Positions 18,189-26,958 are shown, numbered from the stretch's first letter. The stretch is 64,000 bases of DNA from Methanocalculus alkaliphilus (GCF_024170505.1 NZ_JALJYG010000011.1:1-64000); one strand, 5' to 3'. A program made the numbers and translations. The notes: generated by a model not told the origin, from the letters alone.

Positions 18189-20876
18189 ATGACATCCGTT
18201 CTCCTCGTCGATGATGAACCCGCTCTTCTTGAGGTGACACGGCTCTTCCTTGAACGTGATGGATTTTCTGTAACAACAGCAGGCTCCGGGAGCGAAGCCT
18301 TGGGAAAACTGGCTCATGGCCCTTTTGATGCAATCGTCTCCGACTACGAGATGCCCCTCATGGATGGCCTTGCCCTCCTCTCACAGGTTCGATCGTTTGG
18401 GATGACGATCCCGTTTGTCATCTTCACCGGAAGGGGACGGGAGGAGGTGGCGATCCGGGCACTGAACGAAGGGGCAGATTTCTACATCCGGAAGGGCGGG
18501 GATCCGAAGTCCCAGTTTGCGGAACTTGGCAATGCCATCCGCCGTTCTGTTGCGTTCCGCCAGGCTGAACGGCGGTTTGAGACGCTCATCTCGTCATTGC
18601 CTGATCCCACCTTCTCAATCGATGACCAGGGATATGTGACAACCTGGAACCGGGCGATGGAGGAGATGACCGGAGTTCTGGCTGATGAGATGATCGGACG
18701 GGGAGACTTTGCGTATGCCGTTCCCATCTATGGGACTGTCCGGCCGATGCTGATCGATATCGCCGCAGGCCTGATTTTGGATACGGATGAGCGGCTCGGG
18801 TATAGTATTTTCCGGCGTGAGGGGCATGCCGTCTATGCCGAGTCCTCCCAGGCGAAGCCCAGAGGCAATCCGGTCTTCCTCTGGGGAAAGGCGACGCCGC
18901 TCTTTGATGATGCCGGAAGGCTGTCAGGCGCCATCGAGACGATCCGGGATATCAGCTACCGGGTCGCCCTGGAACAGGATCTCCAGAACCAGTACGAATC
19001 CCTCTCCGTCGTTGATGAAGAACTCAAAGCGCAGATGGAGGAGGTCATCGCACGGGATCATGAACGCGAGATCCTCCTTGCCGAGATCAAGGATCAGCAG
19101 ATCCTCCTTGATACCATCTTTGATATCACTCCGGTGAACTTCTATGTCTATGACCGGGAGTGCCGGTTCCGGTACGTCTGTAGAAAAGGAGCGTCCCAGA
19201 TCGGGATGACTCCGGAGGAGATGGTTGGCCACCACTGGCGTGAGCTTGGAATGCCCGTCGATCTCATGGAACCCCTTGAGGCGAGCCTCCGGGAGGTCTT
19301 TGCGACCGGGGAGGAGATGGAGGTTTACTCACCGTATCCGACACTCGCCGGGGAACGGTACTATCGGTGTATCATCACCCCGATGGGGGATGTCGGCCGT
19401 CCTGATCTCGTCCTTGTGACCATTCTTGATGTCACGGAGGCACGGATGGCAGAAGCATCACTCCAGGAGAAGGGGGATTACTGCCACCTTCTCTTTGAGT
19501 CGGCGGGTGATGCACTTCTCCTCTTCGATGGCCTGACCGTCCGGGACTGCAATCTCCGGGCGATGGAGTTCTTCGGATTCTCACGTGACGAGATGATCGG
19601 GCGGAAGGCTGGAACCCTCTCCCCCGAATTTCAGCCTTCCGGAGGGAGATCCCGCGATATCCTTCTCGATCTCCTTGGACGTGCAGAAGAAGGTGAACTT
19701 CAGTTCTTTGAATGGAAGGGGCTCAGATCCGACGGCACCCTCCTCGATCTCGAGGCGACGGTGAGTCCCCTGATGATGGAGGGGCGTCAGCATCTCCTCG
19801 GGGTGATTCGCGACATCTCAGAGCGAAAACGGCATGAGGATGAGATCAACCATCTCCTCTCTCATATTCCCGGTATGGTGTACCGCTGTGATATCGACCG
19901 CGACTGGACGATGCGGTTCATCTCAGAAGGATGCCGGTCTCTCACCGGGTATGCGCCTGATGAGTTCATCGGCAACCGGGTGCTCTCATGGAATGATATC
20001 ATCCTCCCGGATCATCGGGAACGGCTCTGGAATGCGTGGATGGAGATGATACGGACGAAGGGGATCTTTGAGGGAGAGTATCCGATCCGGCGCTCTGACG
20101 GCGATATCCGATGGGTCTGGGAACGGGGGACGGTTGTGTACGAAGAGGATGGCTCTCCCGGGTACAGCGAGGGGTTCATCACCGATATCACCGATCGACG
20201 GAAGATGGAGGACTCAATCCGCCATCTTAACACCAAACTGGCACTTCTCTCGTCGATGACCCGGCATGACCTGAGGAACCGTCTTGGCACGATCCTTGGA
20301 TACCTCGACCTGATGGAGGGCCCCGATCCTATTCTCCCGCAAAATGATGGTTTTTCAAAGATTAAAGATACAATTGGGCGAATCCTCGAGATGGTTGAAT
20401 TTTCCCATGATTACCAGGAGATAGGATCCCATGGCTTCTCCTGGCAGGACCTGCCGATGACGGTGGTCCGGGCAGTCGACTCTGTGGATAACGGCGGTGT
20501 TCTGATGGCGACTGATCTCCCCGGGGTTGAGATCCTGGCTGATCCGCTTTTTGAGAAGGTGATCGCCACCTGTATCGACAACGCCATCCGCCATGGGGAG
20601 AAGGTTACCCGTATCCGTGTTTCCGCCGAAATCACAGGTGGCGGGCTCTCCATCCTTTGTGAGGATGACGGTATCGGGATACCCCCGGAGGAGAAGAGCC
20701 GGATATTTGATCGGGGTGTTGGAAAGAATACCGGGCTTGGTCTCTTCCTTGCCTGTGAGATCCTTGCGATCAGCGGGATGAGCATCTCGGAGGAGGGTGT
20801 CTATGGTGAGGGTGCGAGGTTTGTGATCCAGGTGCCATCTCATCTCTACCGCTACTCCGGCGACAAACTTTCCTGA
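18189..20876 (+). CDS. Receiver - four PAS - histidine kinase hybrid (895 aa)
   Basis: The N-terminal receiver domain (VSDYEMPLMDG, FTGRGREE, IRKGG) is followed by four PAS domains starting near residues 125, 300, 425 and 555. There is a coiled coil after the first PAS. The protein ends with H-box TRHDLRNRLG and an ATPase domain with N-box CIDNAIRHGEK, EDDGIGIPPEE and NTGLGLFL. All kinase motifs look intact. It has no membrane segment. It shares the domain order of the two giant proteins at 3985 and 7907 but lies 7 kb away on the other strand. Ligands and partner are unknown; no output regulator follows. Confidence 0.88.
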   Translation: MTSVLLVDDEPALLEVTRLFLERDGFSVTTAGSGSEALGKLAHGPFDAIVSDYEMPLMDGLALLSQVRSFGMTIPFVIFTGRGREEVAIRALNEGADFYIRKGGDPKSQFAELGNAIRRSVAFRQAERRFETLISSLPDPTFSIDDQGYVTTWNRAMEEMTGVLADEMIGRGDFAYAVPIYGTVRPMLIDIAAGLILDTDERLGYSIFRREGHAVYAESSQAKPRGNPVFLWGKATPLFDDAGRLSGAIETIRDISYRVALEQDLQNQYESLSVVDEELKAQMEEVIARDHEREILLAEIKDQQILLDTIFDITPVNFYVYDRECRFRYVCRKGASQIGMTPEEMVGHHWRELGMPVDLMEPLEASLREVFATGEEMEVYSPYPTLAGERYYRCIITPMGDVGRPDLVLVTILDVTEARMAEASLQEKGDYCHLLFESAGDALLLFDGLTVRDCNLRAMEFFGFSRDEMIGRKAGTLSPEFQPSGGRSRDILLDLLGRAEEGELQFFEWKGLRSDGTLLDLEATVSPLMMEGRQHLLGVIRDISERKRHEDEINHLLSHIPGMVYRCDIDRDWTMRFISEGCRSLTGYAPDEFIGNRVLSWNDIILPDHRERLWNAWMEMIRTKGIFEGEYPIRRSDGDIRWVWERGTVVYEEDGSPGYSEGFITDITDRRKMEDSIRHLNTKLALLSSMTRHDLRNRLGTILGYLDLMEGPDPILPQNDGFSKIKDTIGRILEMVEFSHDYQEIGSHGFSWQDLPMTVVRAVDSVDNGGVLMATDLPGVEILADPLFEKVIATCIDNAIRHGEKVTRIRVSAEITGGGLSILCEDDGIGIPPEEKSRIFDRGVGKNTGLGLFLACEILAISGMSISEEGVYGEGARFVIQVPSHLYRYSGDKLS

Positions 20877-20908
20877 TAGCCCCCTTCGTCTCACTCTCTT
20901 CTGAGGTG

Positions 20909-20941
20909 TGGTACTTATGGTCTGCGAGTACCAACGGTACC
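20909..20941 (+). promoter_or_regulatory. GTAC-centred inverted repeats before deoxyhypusine synthase gene
   Basis: TGGTACT at 20909-20915 and AGTACCA at 20927-20933 form a perfect 7-bp inverted repeat with an 11-base gap. It is followed by the palindrome GGTACC at 20936-20941, and one more AGTACT half-site lies just before the ATG at 20956. This may be an operator or an mRNA leader structure; there is no direct evidence for either. Confidence 0.35.
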
Positions 20942-20955
20942 AGGGTTGAGTACTG

Positions 20956-21891
20956 ATGTCACAGAAGTGTTCTGACGCGGTCACACAGATCCACCTCCGG
21001 CCCGGGATGACGGTCGGGGAGCTTGTGGATGCGATGGGGGGGGCGGGCGCCTATAACGGGGGATCGCTTGCAGAGGCGGTCTCGATCACCGAGAGGATGT
21101 TTACCGATCCGGCAACGACCCGGTTCTTCGGCCTTGCAGGGGCGATGGTTCCAGCGGGTATGGGCGGTATCGTCTCAGATCTCCTGGATGCCGGGTATAT
21201 TGATATCCTCGTCTCAACGGGTGCGAACCTGACACATGACGTCATCGAGGCGATCGGCTGCCATCACTACCATGGGACCGAGATCTGTGATGATGTTGAT
21301 CTCCGGCATGATGAGATCAACCGTATCTATGATGTCTATCTCCCGACCGAGGCGTTTGAGGAGTTTGAGGAGTATATGCAGGGGGTGTACAGCGATCTTC
21401 CTGATGGTTCCGTCCTCTCGATCAGTGATCTCCTCCGGAGGATCGGGGGCTCCCTCGACTCCGGCATCCTCGCTACCGCGGCGAGGAAGGAGATCCCGGT
21501 CTACTGCCCGGCAGTCCAGGACTCGATGATCGGCCTTCAGTACTGGCTCTTCTCCCAGACGAACAAGGTGACCATCGATGCCTTTGCGGATATGAAACCC
21601 CTGATGAACCGCTGTTTTGCCGCAGAGAAGGCCGGGGCATTCATCGTCGGCGGTGGTGTTCCAAAGAACTTCATCCTCCAGAGTATGCTGATGACAGAGA
21701 ACGGCTTTACCTATGCGGTCCAGCTCACCGGGGATCGCCCCGATCTCGGCGGTTTGTCGGGGGCGACGCTTGACGAGGCACGGTCCTGGGGAAAGATCAC
21801 CGAGGAGGCCCGTGCCGTGACGGTCTATGGCGATGCGACGATCACCCTCCCGCTCCTTATTGCGGCAACACTTGAGAGGCTGGCGGCATGA
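20956..21891 (+). CDS. dys: Deoxyhypusine synthase
   Basis: This 311-residue enzyme moves the aminobutyl group of spermidine onto a lysine of translation factor aIF5A, the first step of hypusine formation, using NAD. The catalytic lysine region GGGVPKNFILQ is present near residue 235. The N-terminal substrate region (MTVGELVDAMGGAGAYNGG) and the NAD-binding STGANLTHD stretch also match the family. The length fits archaeal enzymes. The stop overlaps the start of pyrF (ATGA), so the two are translationally coupled. Confidence 0.95.
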   Translation: MSQKCSDAVTQIHLRPGMTVGELVDAMGGAGAYNGGSLAEAVSITERMFTDPATTRFFGLAGAMVPAGMGGIVSDLLDAGYIDILVSTGANLTHDVIEAIGCHHYHGTEICDDVDLRHDEINRIYDVYLPTEAFEEFEEYMQGVYSDLPDGSVLSISDLLRRIGGSLDSGILATAARKEIPVYCPAVQDSMIGLQYWLFSQTNKVTIDAFADMKPLMNRCFAAEKAGAFIVGGGVPKNFILQSMLMTENGFTYAVQLTGDRPDLGGLSGATLDEARSWGKITEEARAVTVYGDATITLPLLIAATLERLAA

Positions 21892-22523
21892 GCGCTCTTA
21901 TCCTCGCCCTCGATGCCACCTCACGGGAGGAGGCCCTCCGGATCGCATCACTGACGGCAGATCATCTCGATGCCATCAAGATCGGCTACCCGCTCGTCCT
22001 TGGAGCCGGGCTATCTGTTGCCGGCGAGATCGCTGCCCTCGGAGTCCCGGTGATCGCGGACTTCAAGGTGGCGGATATCCCAAATACGAACACCCTCATC
22101 TGTGATCAGGTCTTTGCTGCCGGATGCTCTGCCGTCATCTGCCATGCCTTTCCGGGAGGCGACTCGCTTGAAGCCTGTGTCGCCTCTGCCCATGCGCATG
22201 GCGGCGAATGTTTCGTCGTCTGTGAGATGAGCCATCCGGGTGGTGCGGAATGGTTCTCGGGCGGGGTGGCCGAGCGGTTCAGTGCTATGGCGGTCGATGC
22301 GGGTGCAGACGGGATCATCGCCCCGGCGACCCGGCCTGCCCGTGTGGCGGCACTCCGTGAGATCATCGGGGGAAAGAAGATCTATTCGCCGGGTGTCGGT
22401 GCACAGGGTGCCGCACCCGAGGATGTGAAGGCGCTCGTTGATGGGGTCATCGTCGGCCGTGCCATCTATGGAGCTGCGGATCCTGCTGCTGCGGCCAGAG
22501 AGTACCGGGATCGCTGCCGGTGA
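21888..22523 (+). CDS. pyrF: Orotidine 5'-phosphate decarboxylase
   Basis: This enzyme catalyses the last step of UMP synthesis, decarboxylation of OMP. The 211-residue protein has the short archaeal form. The active-site motif DFKVADIPNTN (DxKxxDxxxT) is intact, the phosphate-binding end is near VGRAIYGA, and LILALDATSREEALRIA marks the first strand. The start ATGA overlaps the deoxyhypusine synthase stop. The pairing with dys is a chromosomal coupling and does not show a shared pathway. Confidence 0.96.
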   Translation: MSALILALDATSREEALRIASLTADHLDAIKIGYPLVLGAGLSVAGEIAALGVPVIADFKVADIPNTNTLICDQVFAAGCSAVICHAFPGGDSLEACVASAHAHGGECFVVCEMSHPGGAEWFSGGVAERFSAMAVDAGADGIIAPATRPARVAALREIIGGKKIYSPGVGAQGAAPEDVKALVDGVIVGRAIYGAADPAAAAREYRDRCR

Positions 22524-22607
22524 ACCGCCGGGTGCCGATGAAGAGAATCTCGTCCTGACACCGGCTTCTCCGGTGGGTGATGAACCCTATGAGTCACTCT
22601 GAGGCAC

Positions 22608-22629
22608 ACCTTTCCCCTCTGGGGAAGGT
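22608..22629 (+). other. Stable hairpin in the spacer after pyrF
   Basis: ACCTT-T-CCCC, a three-base loop TCT, and GGGGAAGGT form a nine-pair stem with one bulged T. A second stem (CACCGG, loop CTTCT, CCGGTG) lies at 22559-22575. Neither is followed by a T-run on the plus strand, so they may be transcript-end structures of the dys-pyrF mRNA rather than classic terminators. Confidence 0.4.
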
Positions 22630-22658
22630 TGAAGCCTTCTCCCGTTCCAGTTTCGTGT

Positions 22659-22901
22659 ATGCTCCGATGCCCCTCATGCGGAAGTGAGGATCTCTTCCGG
22701 ACGATTGGCGGGTATGCAGGCTCCGAGTACCGGTGCAAGAAGTGCGGGTATCAGGGGACCTTCGTCGTCGAGAGTGACGAGCCGATGCCGGTCCCGGAGA
22801 GGCGCAATGACCAGCCAGAGACGAGGCTCGATATACCCCTCTGGATCCGGATTCTGGCGGTGATATTTCTCCTCGTGATTATCGCAATCTATCTTCTGTG
22901 A
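22659..22901 (+). CDS. Zinc-ribbon protein with C-terminal membrane anchor (80 aa)
   Basis: The product has an N-terminal zinc ribbon (CPSC at about 4-7 and CKKC at about 27-30), a short Pro/Glu-rich linker and one C-terminal hydrophobic segment (IRILAVIFLLVIIAIYLL). It is therefore probably tail-anchored, with the ribbon in the cytosol. ATG at 22659 starts right at the ribbon; an in-frame TTG at 22629 is a less likely start, and a GTG at 22656 is equally possible. No function can be given. Confidence 0.65.
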   Translation: MLRCPSCGSEDLFRTIGGYAGSEYRCKKCGYQGTFVVESDEPMPVPERRNDQPETRLDIPLWIRILAVIFLLVIIAIYLL

Positions 22902-22967
22902 TCCCCTCTTCCGGCGGGAGAGTACCCGAGGATCAGACTTTTATCCTCCATCCTCCAACTACTCCGC

Positions 22968-23330
22968 ATGCACTGGACAGAGGAACAGAAGAAGGCGATT
23001 GAGAAGTACAGCGCTCTTGACGATATCCCGGTCGAAGAGAGGCGGTACAAATGCCATACCTGCCACCATATTGTGGATGAGGAGCCGTGTCCTGCCTGCG
23101 GGGAGGCGATCCTCCAGCAGATGTGCCCGGTCGATCACTGCCACTGCCCCCATGATATCATCGAGTCGCTCGCCTACTGTCCGCTCTGCGGTGCCGCCAT
23201 CTGCCCGGACTGCGGATCCCATGATGTCTCCCAGATCTCGCGGATCACCGGCTATCTCTCGGATGTCGGGGGATGGAATGCGGCAAAGCAGCAGGAGCTC
23301 AAGGATCGCGCCCATTACGATATCGGATGA
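22968..23330 (+). CDS. Stand-alone NrdD C-terminal-like zinc protein (120 aa)
   Basis: The C-terminal third (CPDCGSHDVSQISRITGYLS followed by a WNAAKQQELKDR stretch) strongly resembles the C-terminal zinc-binding tail of anaerobic ribonucleoside-triphosphate reductase (NrdD). The large catalytic barrel is absent. Five CxxC pairs are present, so one or two extra zinc sites precede the NrdD-like part. A TTTTAT element near 22939 fits a leaderless transcript. The stop overlaps the ATG of cbiZ (ATGA). It may assist a separate NrdD as a zinc/glycyl-radical domain protein, or have a new role. Annotation as a full reductase would be wrong. Confidence 0.75.
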   Translation: MHWTEEQKKAIEKYSALDDIPVEERRYKCHTCHHIVDEEPCPACGEAILQQMCPVDHCHCPHDIIESLAYCPLCGAAICPDCGSHDVSQISRITGYLSDVGGWNAAKQQELKDRAHYDIG

Positions 23331-24202
23331 GATATTATCTCCGTGGTGAGACTCTCCTGATCAGGGGGGCGTTCCTTGCCGCAAGTTCGGGGGTGGGGGG
23401 CGGTCTTGCAGACGTGACGACGCTCCTCAACCATACTGTTCCTCATGGGTACTCGGCGGACGAGCCGGAGCGCACCCTCTCTCTCCTGCGTGCTTCCCAT
23501 GGCCTCTCCGACCGCTCCTTTGGCCTGATGACTGCGGTTCCGATGCGCCACCTCGTCGTCCTGAGATACGATTTCCTGACGTTCTTCATCACCGCCGGGG
23601 TGACCCATCCGACACCGGAGGGGCCTGGCACCATCAATGTCATCGTCACCAGCAGCGAAGGTTTCACCCCTGCCGCCCTCCTCGGTGCGTTTATCACCAT
23701 CACCGAGGCGAAGGTTCTGGCACTCCGGGATCTGGGCCGATCCTTCACCGGAACGACGACGGATGCGATCATCGTCGCTTCGGAGGGCGAGGCCGTTCAC
23801 AGCTATGCGGGTCCGGTCTCCCCTGCGGGTGAGCGGATCATGAGCGCTGTTCGAAAAGGGGTATCCGTCGCCCTCGACCGCCATGAGGGGAGGGTTCCTG
23901 CGGATGAACCGGCGTTCTTCATCTACAGCCGCTTCAACGGCGGGGCATGGGTCGAGTGGTCGAAGAAGAACTGCCCCTATTATCCCTGCCATTTTGAAGG
24001 CCAGCGGTGCGACTTCTGCTACTGCCCCCTGTACCCGTGCGGTGATGAGACCCTCGGCGACTGGGTGGAGAGCTCATCCGGGGGGAAGGTCTGGGCCTGC
24101 ACAAACTGTACGCTCAACCATGAGCCGGAGGTTGTGCGGCACCTGACGAAAAATCCTGAGGCATCCCTCAGCGAACTGAAGGCCCTCCGAAGGAAAAAAT
24201 AA
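23327..24202 (+). CDS. cbiZ: Adenosylcobinamide amidohydrolase CbiZ with C-terminal cysteine-rich domain
   Basis: CbiZ removes the aminopropanol side chain of adenosylcobinamide to give adenosylcobyric acid, the archaeal route for cobinamide salvage. The CbiZ domain covers about residues 1-200 (SSGVGGGLADVTTLLNHTVP; GVTHPTPEGPGTINVIV; LGRSFTGTTTDAI). A cysteine-rich module of about 80 residues follows (CPYYPCH, CDFCYCPLYPC, CTNC), probably a metal-binding domain. ATG at 23327 overlaps the preceding stop, and the frame extension to 23273 is a shadow of the upstream gene. The total of 291 residues is longer than a single-domain CbiZ because of the added module. Confidence 0.88.
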   Translation: MRYYLRGETLLIRGAFLAASSGVGGGLADVTTLLNHTVPHGYSADEPERTLSLLRASHGLSDRSFGLMTAVPMRHLVVLRYDFLTFFITAGVTHPTPEGPGTINVIVTSSEGFTPAALLGAFITITEAKVLALRDLGRSFTGTTTDAIIVASEGEAVHSYAGPVSPAGERIMSAVRKGVSVALDRHEGRVPADEPAFFIYSRFNGGAWVEWSKKNCPYYPCHFEGQRCDFCYCPLYPCGDETLGDWVESSSGGKVWACTNCTLNHEPEVVRHLTKNPEASLSELKALRRKK

Positions 24203-24204
24203 TT

Positions 24205-24399
24205 TTATTCGATTGCGATACCAAGGGCGTTGGCAAGCTCCTCGAGTGGAATGCCATGAACGACTGCTGCTTCGCGGATCGTCTCGCTGTGTGCGATGGC
24301 GCATCCGAGGCATCCCATACCAAAGTTCTGAAGTATTGCTGCTGATTCCGGCTTCGCCTGAATAAGCTCCATGATTGTTGAATCGACGGTGATCGACAT
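24205..24399 (-). CDS. DUF1858 domain protein (64 aa)
   Basis: A complete DUF1858 protein: SITVDSTIMELIQAKPES at the start and GMGCLGCAIAHSETI in the middle, with the conserved CxxC between helices. Members are small proteins of anaerobes, often next to or fused with hybrid-cluster or disulfide-redox proteins, and may carry a redox-active disulfide. Here it stands alone, convergent with cbiZ (two bases between stops) and divergent from the replication factor A gene. The exact function is unknown. Confidence 0.88.
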   Translation of the reverse strand: MSITVDSTIMELIQAKPESAAILQNFGMGCLGCAIAHSETIREAAVVHGIPLEELANALGIAIE

Positions 24400-24460
24400 A
24401 GAAGATCATGTTGATCTGACACCTATATCATGGTTCACTTTCACCCCCCGGTCTTGGGGG

Positions 24461-24467
24461 TTTATAT
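24461..24467 (+). promoter_or_regulatory. TATA box of the replication factor A operon
   Basis: TTTATAT follows a C-run/G-run stem (CCCCC then GGGGG at about 24444-24460). Transcription should start near 24488, just before GGAG and the ATG at 24501. Confidence 0.55.
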
Positions 24468-24500
24468 CCAAACCGTACCTATGGAATGTTGGAGATCATT

Positions 24501-26306
24501 ATGGAAACAGATGATATCATTGCAAGAATCTCCCAAAAACTGAAGGCACAGGGGATCGAACCCCGGCCGGAGAAGATCGCATCGAAGATCAACCGCCTCG
24601 TCACCGAGTTTGGCGTGCCGCCATCCGAAGCGGAACGGACAATTCTGCAGGACACATTTAAGGAGCATGGCATTGAGCAGCCAAAGCCGTCCGCACCCTC
24701 TTCGGATGCCGTCGGCATCGGAACACTCGTCCCCGGCGAATGGGTGACGGTGGAAGGAAAGGTCGTCTCGGTGACAGAACCCCCCTCACCGGCAGTCGCC
24801 CAGACCGGGGTGATCGCTGATGACACCGGTGCCGTCAGGTTCGTTATCTTTGCAAAGAATGCTCCGGCCCTCCTCAAAGTCGGGGAATGGTTCAGGCTTG
24901 AAAGCGCAGTCGTCGATGAGTTCCGGGGATTATCCAACCTGAAGATTCATGCGGGAACGACGGTCACTCCGATCAACGAAGATCGTCCTCTCACCCCGGA
25001 GATCACCAGGATTGCCGATCTCCGCCCCGGCATTGCTTCAGTCACCGCAAAGATTGTCCAGGACTGGGAGGTCCGCCATGACCGGATGCTCCAGACCGGA
25101 CTCCTCGGGGACGAGAGCGGGACGGTGAAGTTCGTCATCTGGAAGGGTGACAGCGACCGGAAGCTTGAGCCTGATACGGCCTATACCTTCGCCTACGTTC
25201 CTGTTGAGGAGTATAACGGCCGCCTCTCCCTCACCATCGATTCGGCATCCTGTACGCCTGTGGATTCAGAGATCGCTGTTTCTGCCGGACCTGCCGGATC
25301 TGAGGAGCCCATGTCCAGGTTTGAAGGGAAGATCATCTCTGTCCGCCATGTCGGCTCCGAGACTGTTCGGGAGAGCGGCATCATCGCAACCCCGGATGGT
25401 GCATATGCATTTACCATCTGGGGAGATGCCCAAATCCCGGCACTGGAGCAGGGGAACTGGTATGCCATCGAAGGTGCGACGAAGGGGATATTCCGGGGTG
25501 CTCCACGGATCTCCATCAATCAGGATGCGGTCGTCAGTCCGGTCGAGGATCGGTTCCTCCCCCCGCCTCCGGCAACCCCGGTTGCTGATCTCACCCCCGG
25601 TATAGCAACCGTCAGGGTGAAACGAGCACAGGAGTGGGAGAGCAGAAGCGACCGGATGCTCCAGACCGGCCTGGTCGGGGATGAGACCGGTGTGATAAAG
25701 TTCGTCATCTGGGATGGCGAGGGTGTTGAGCAGATCCAGGAGAATATCGTCTATACCTTCTTCTATGCCGCTGTTGAGGAGTATAACGGGAGGCTCTCTC
25801 TTGATCTGACCCATGCAACCCCCCTCCCGGACGAGGATGCTGATATCGAGGTCTCCCGTGGCGGCAAAACGATCCCGGGAGCTCTCGTCCATATCGCATC
25901 CGGCTCCGGCATCGTCAAACGCTGCCCGGTTGAAGGATGCAGCCGTGTCCTCTCGAGGCAGAACTTCTGCCCGGTTCATGAGTTCCAGCCCGGCTTCAGG
26001 TATGATCTCCGGATCCGGGGTACACTGGATGACGGCCATACCGCCCATAACCTCCTCATCCAGCGGGAAGCAGTAGAAGGGCTCTTCTCGATGACCCTTG
26101 CCGAGGCGCAGGATATCGCCGAGAACCAGCCGCTTGGTGCCGACGAGGTTGCCCGGCAGCTTGGTGAAAGAGCCCTCGGCAGGTACCTCACCGTCACCGG
26201 CCGTGAGTTTGAAGGGCTCTTCATTGCAAATGAAGCGAAATGGCTCTTCTTTGATCCGGCCAGGCATACTGCTCTTATCAACCGTGCCGGAGGTGACATG
26301 GAATGA
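24501..26306 (+). CDS. rpa: Replication factor A, large single-stranded DNA-binding protein
   Basis: The archaeal RPA coats single-stranded DNA in replication and repair. The 601-residue protein has a helical N-terminus (about 1-60), four OB folds in series and a C-terminal zinc finger (CPVEGCSRVL, then CPVH) followed by another OB-like part. OB folds two and four are near copies: both contain a DRMLQTGL-GDE motif and EEYNGRLSL at the same spacing. ATG at 24501 has GGAG eight bases upstream; the frame also opens at an upstream alternative start at 24486. The stop overlaps the ATG of the partner gene. Confidence 0.92.
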   Translation: METDDIIARISQKLKAQGIEPRPEKIASKINRLVTEFGVPPSEAERTILQDTFKEHGIEQPKPSAPSSDAVGIGTLVPGEWVTVEGKVVSVTEPPSPAVAQTGVIADDTGAVRFVIFAKNAPALLKVGEWFRLESAVVDEFRGLSNLKIHAGTTVTPINEDRPLTPEITRIADLRPGIASVTAKIVQDWEVRHDRMLQTGLLGDESGTVKFVIWKGDSDRKLEPDTAYTFAYVPVEEYNGRLSLTIDSASCTPVDSEIAVSAGPAGSEEPMSRFEGKIISVRHVGSETVRESGIIATPDGAYAFTIWGDAQIPALEQGNWYAIEGATKGIFRGAPRISINQDAVVSPVEDRFLPPPPATPVADLTPGIATVRVKRAQEWESRSDRMLQTGLVGDETGVIKFVIWDGEGVEQIQENIVYTFFYAAVEEYNGRLSLDLTHATPLPDEDADIEVSRGGKTIPGALVHIASGSGIVKRCPVEGCSRVLSRQNFCPVHEFQPGFRYDLRIRGTLDDGHTAHNLLIQREAVEGLFSMTLAEAQDIAENQPLGADEVARQLGERALGRYLTVTGREFEGLFIANEAKWLFFDPARHTALINRAGGDME

Positions 26307-26872
26307 CCGAGCGATTCCAGAATTATGTCCGCGAACCTGCAAAGCGGGTCTTTGCAGCAGAGATGCGTGATGCCCGCCACTCTTTCCGTGTCGGTGATGA
26401 CGAGAAGAGCCCGACCTATCTCCTCCTCCCCACCGGGGAACGGTGCAACCGGGTCTTCATCGTTGGTTCCCTCACCCAGAAGGAGCGTGTCGGAGAACAG
26501 CACAGTATGTACCGGGCACGGGTCGCCGATCCCTCCGGGACGTTCTTCATCACCGCCGGATCCTATCAGCCCGAGGCGATGCAGCAGGTCGCAAAGATCG
26601 AACCCCCCGCCTTTGTTGCGGTCGTTGGAAAACCAAACGCCTATGAGACCCCGGACGGGAAGGTCCTCATCTCGATACGGGCCGAGACGGTCACCCCGGT
26701 TGACCGGGATATCCGGGATATCTGGGTCCTTGATACTGCCCAGGCGACCCTTGACCGGATCGATGCATTTGGCGACAGCAAGGATGCGGAGACGGCACGG
26801 GCTGAGTACAACCCCAACCTTGCATCCTATAAAAAGATGGTCTATGATGCCCTGACGGCCATCAGACAATAA
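26303..26872 (+). CDS. RPA-associated OB-fold protein (COG3390 type)
   Basis: A 189-residue protein of the family found directly after rpa in euryarchaea. It binds RPA and acts as a small subunit of the complex. The OB-fold core runs from about residue 30 to 130 (NRVFIVGSLTQKERVG; YRARVADPSGTFFITAGSYQ), followed by a helical tail. ATGA overlap with rpa indicates coupled translation and supports the partnership. A T-run follows the stop. Confidence 0.9.
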   Translation: MTERFQNYVREPAKRVFAAEMRDARHSFRVGDDEKSPTYLLLPTGERCNRVFIVGSLTQKERVGEQHSMYRARVADPSGTFFITAGSYQPEAMQQVAKIEPPAFVAVVGKPNAYETPDGKVLISIRAETVTPVDRDIRDIWVLDTAQATLDRIDAFGDSKDAETARAEYNPNLASYKKMVYDALTAIRQ

Positions 26873-26874
26873 AT

Positions 26875-26882
26875 TCTTTTTT
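26875..26882 (+). terminator. T-rich terminator after the RPA operon
   Basis: TTCTTTTT just after the stop at 26872 is a typical archaeal T-run terminator. A small stem (ATCCCT at 26924-26929, AGGGAT at 26935-26940) further on lies between the convergent RPA and ribB genes and may serve the opposite strand. Confidence 0.5.
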
Positions 26883-26958
26883 GTGGAGAGATTCCCTCTC
26901 TGAACCAATAGTACGTCTGCTCTATCCCTGGTTAAGGGATGTATGGCGTATGGTAGCC

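Noticed and set aside
22968-23330. Full anaerobic ribonucleotide reductase
   Set aside because: Only the C-terminal zinc region is present; 120 residues cannot hold the catalytic barrel, and no frame continues upstream.
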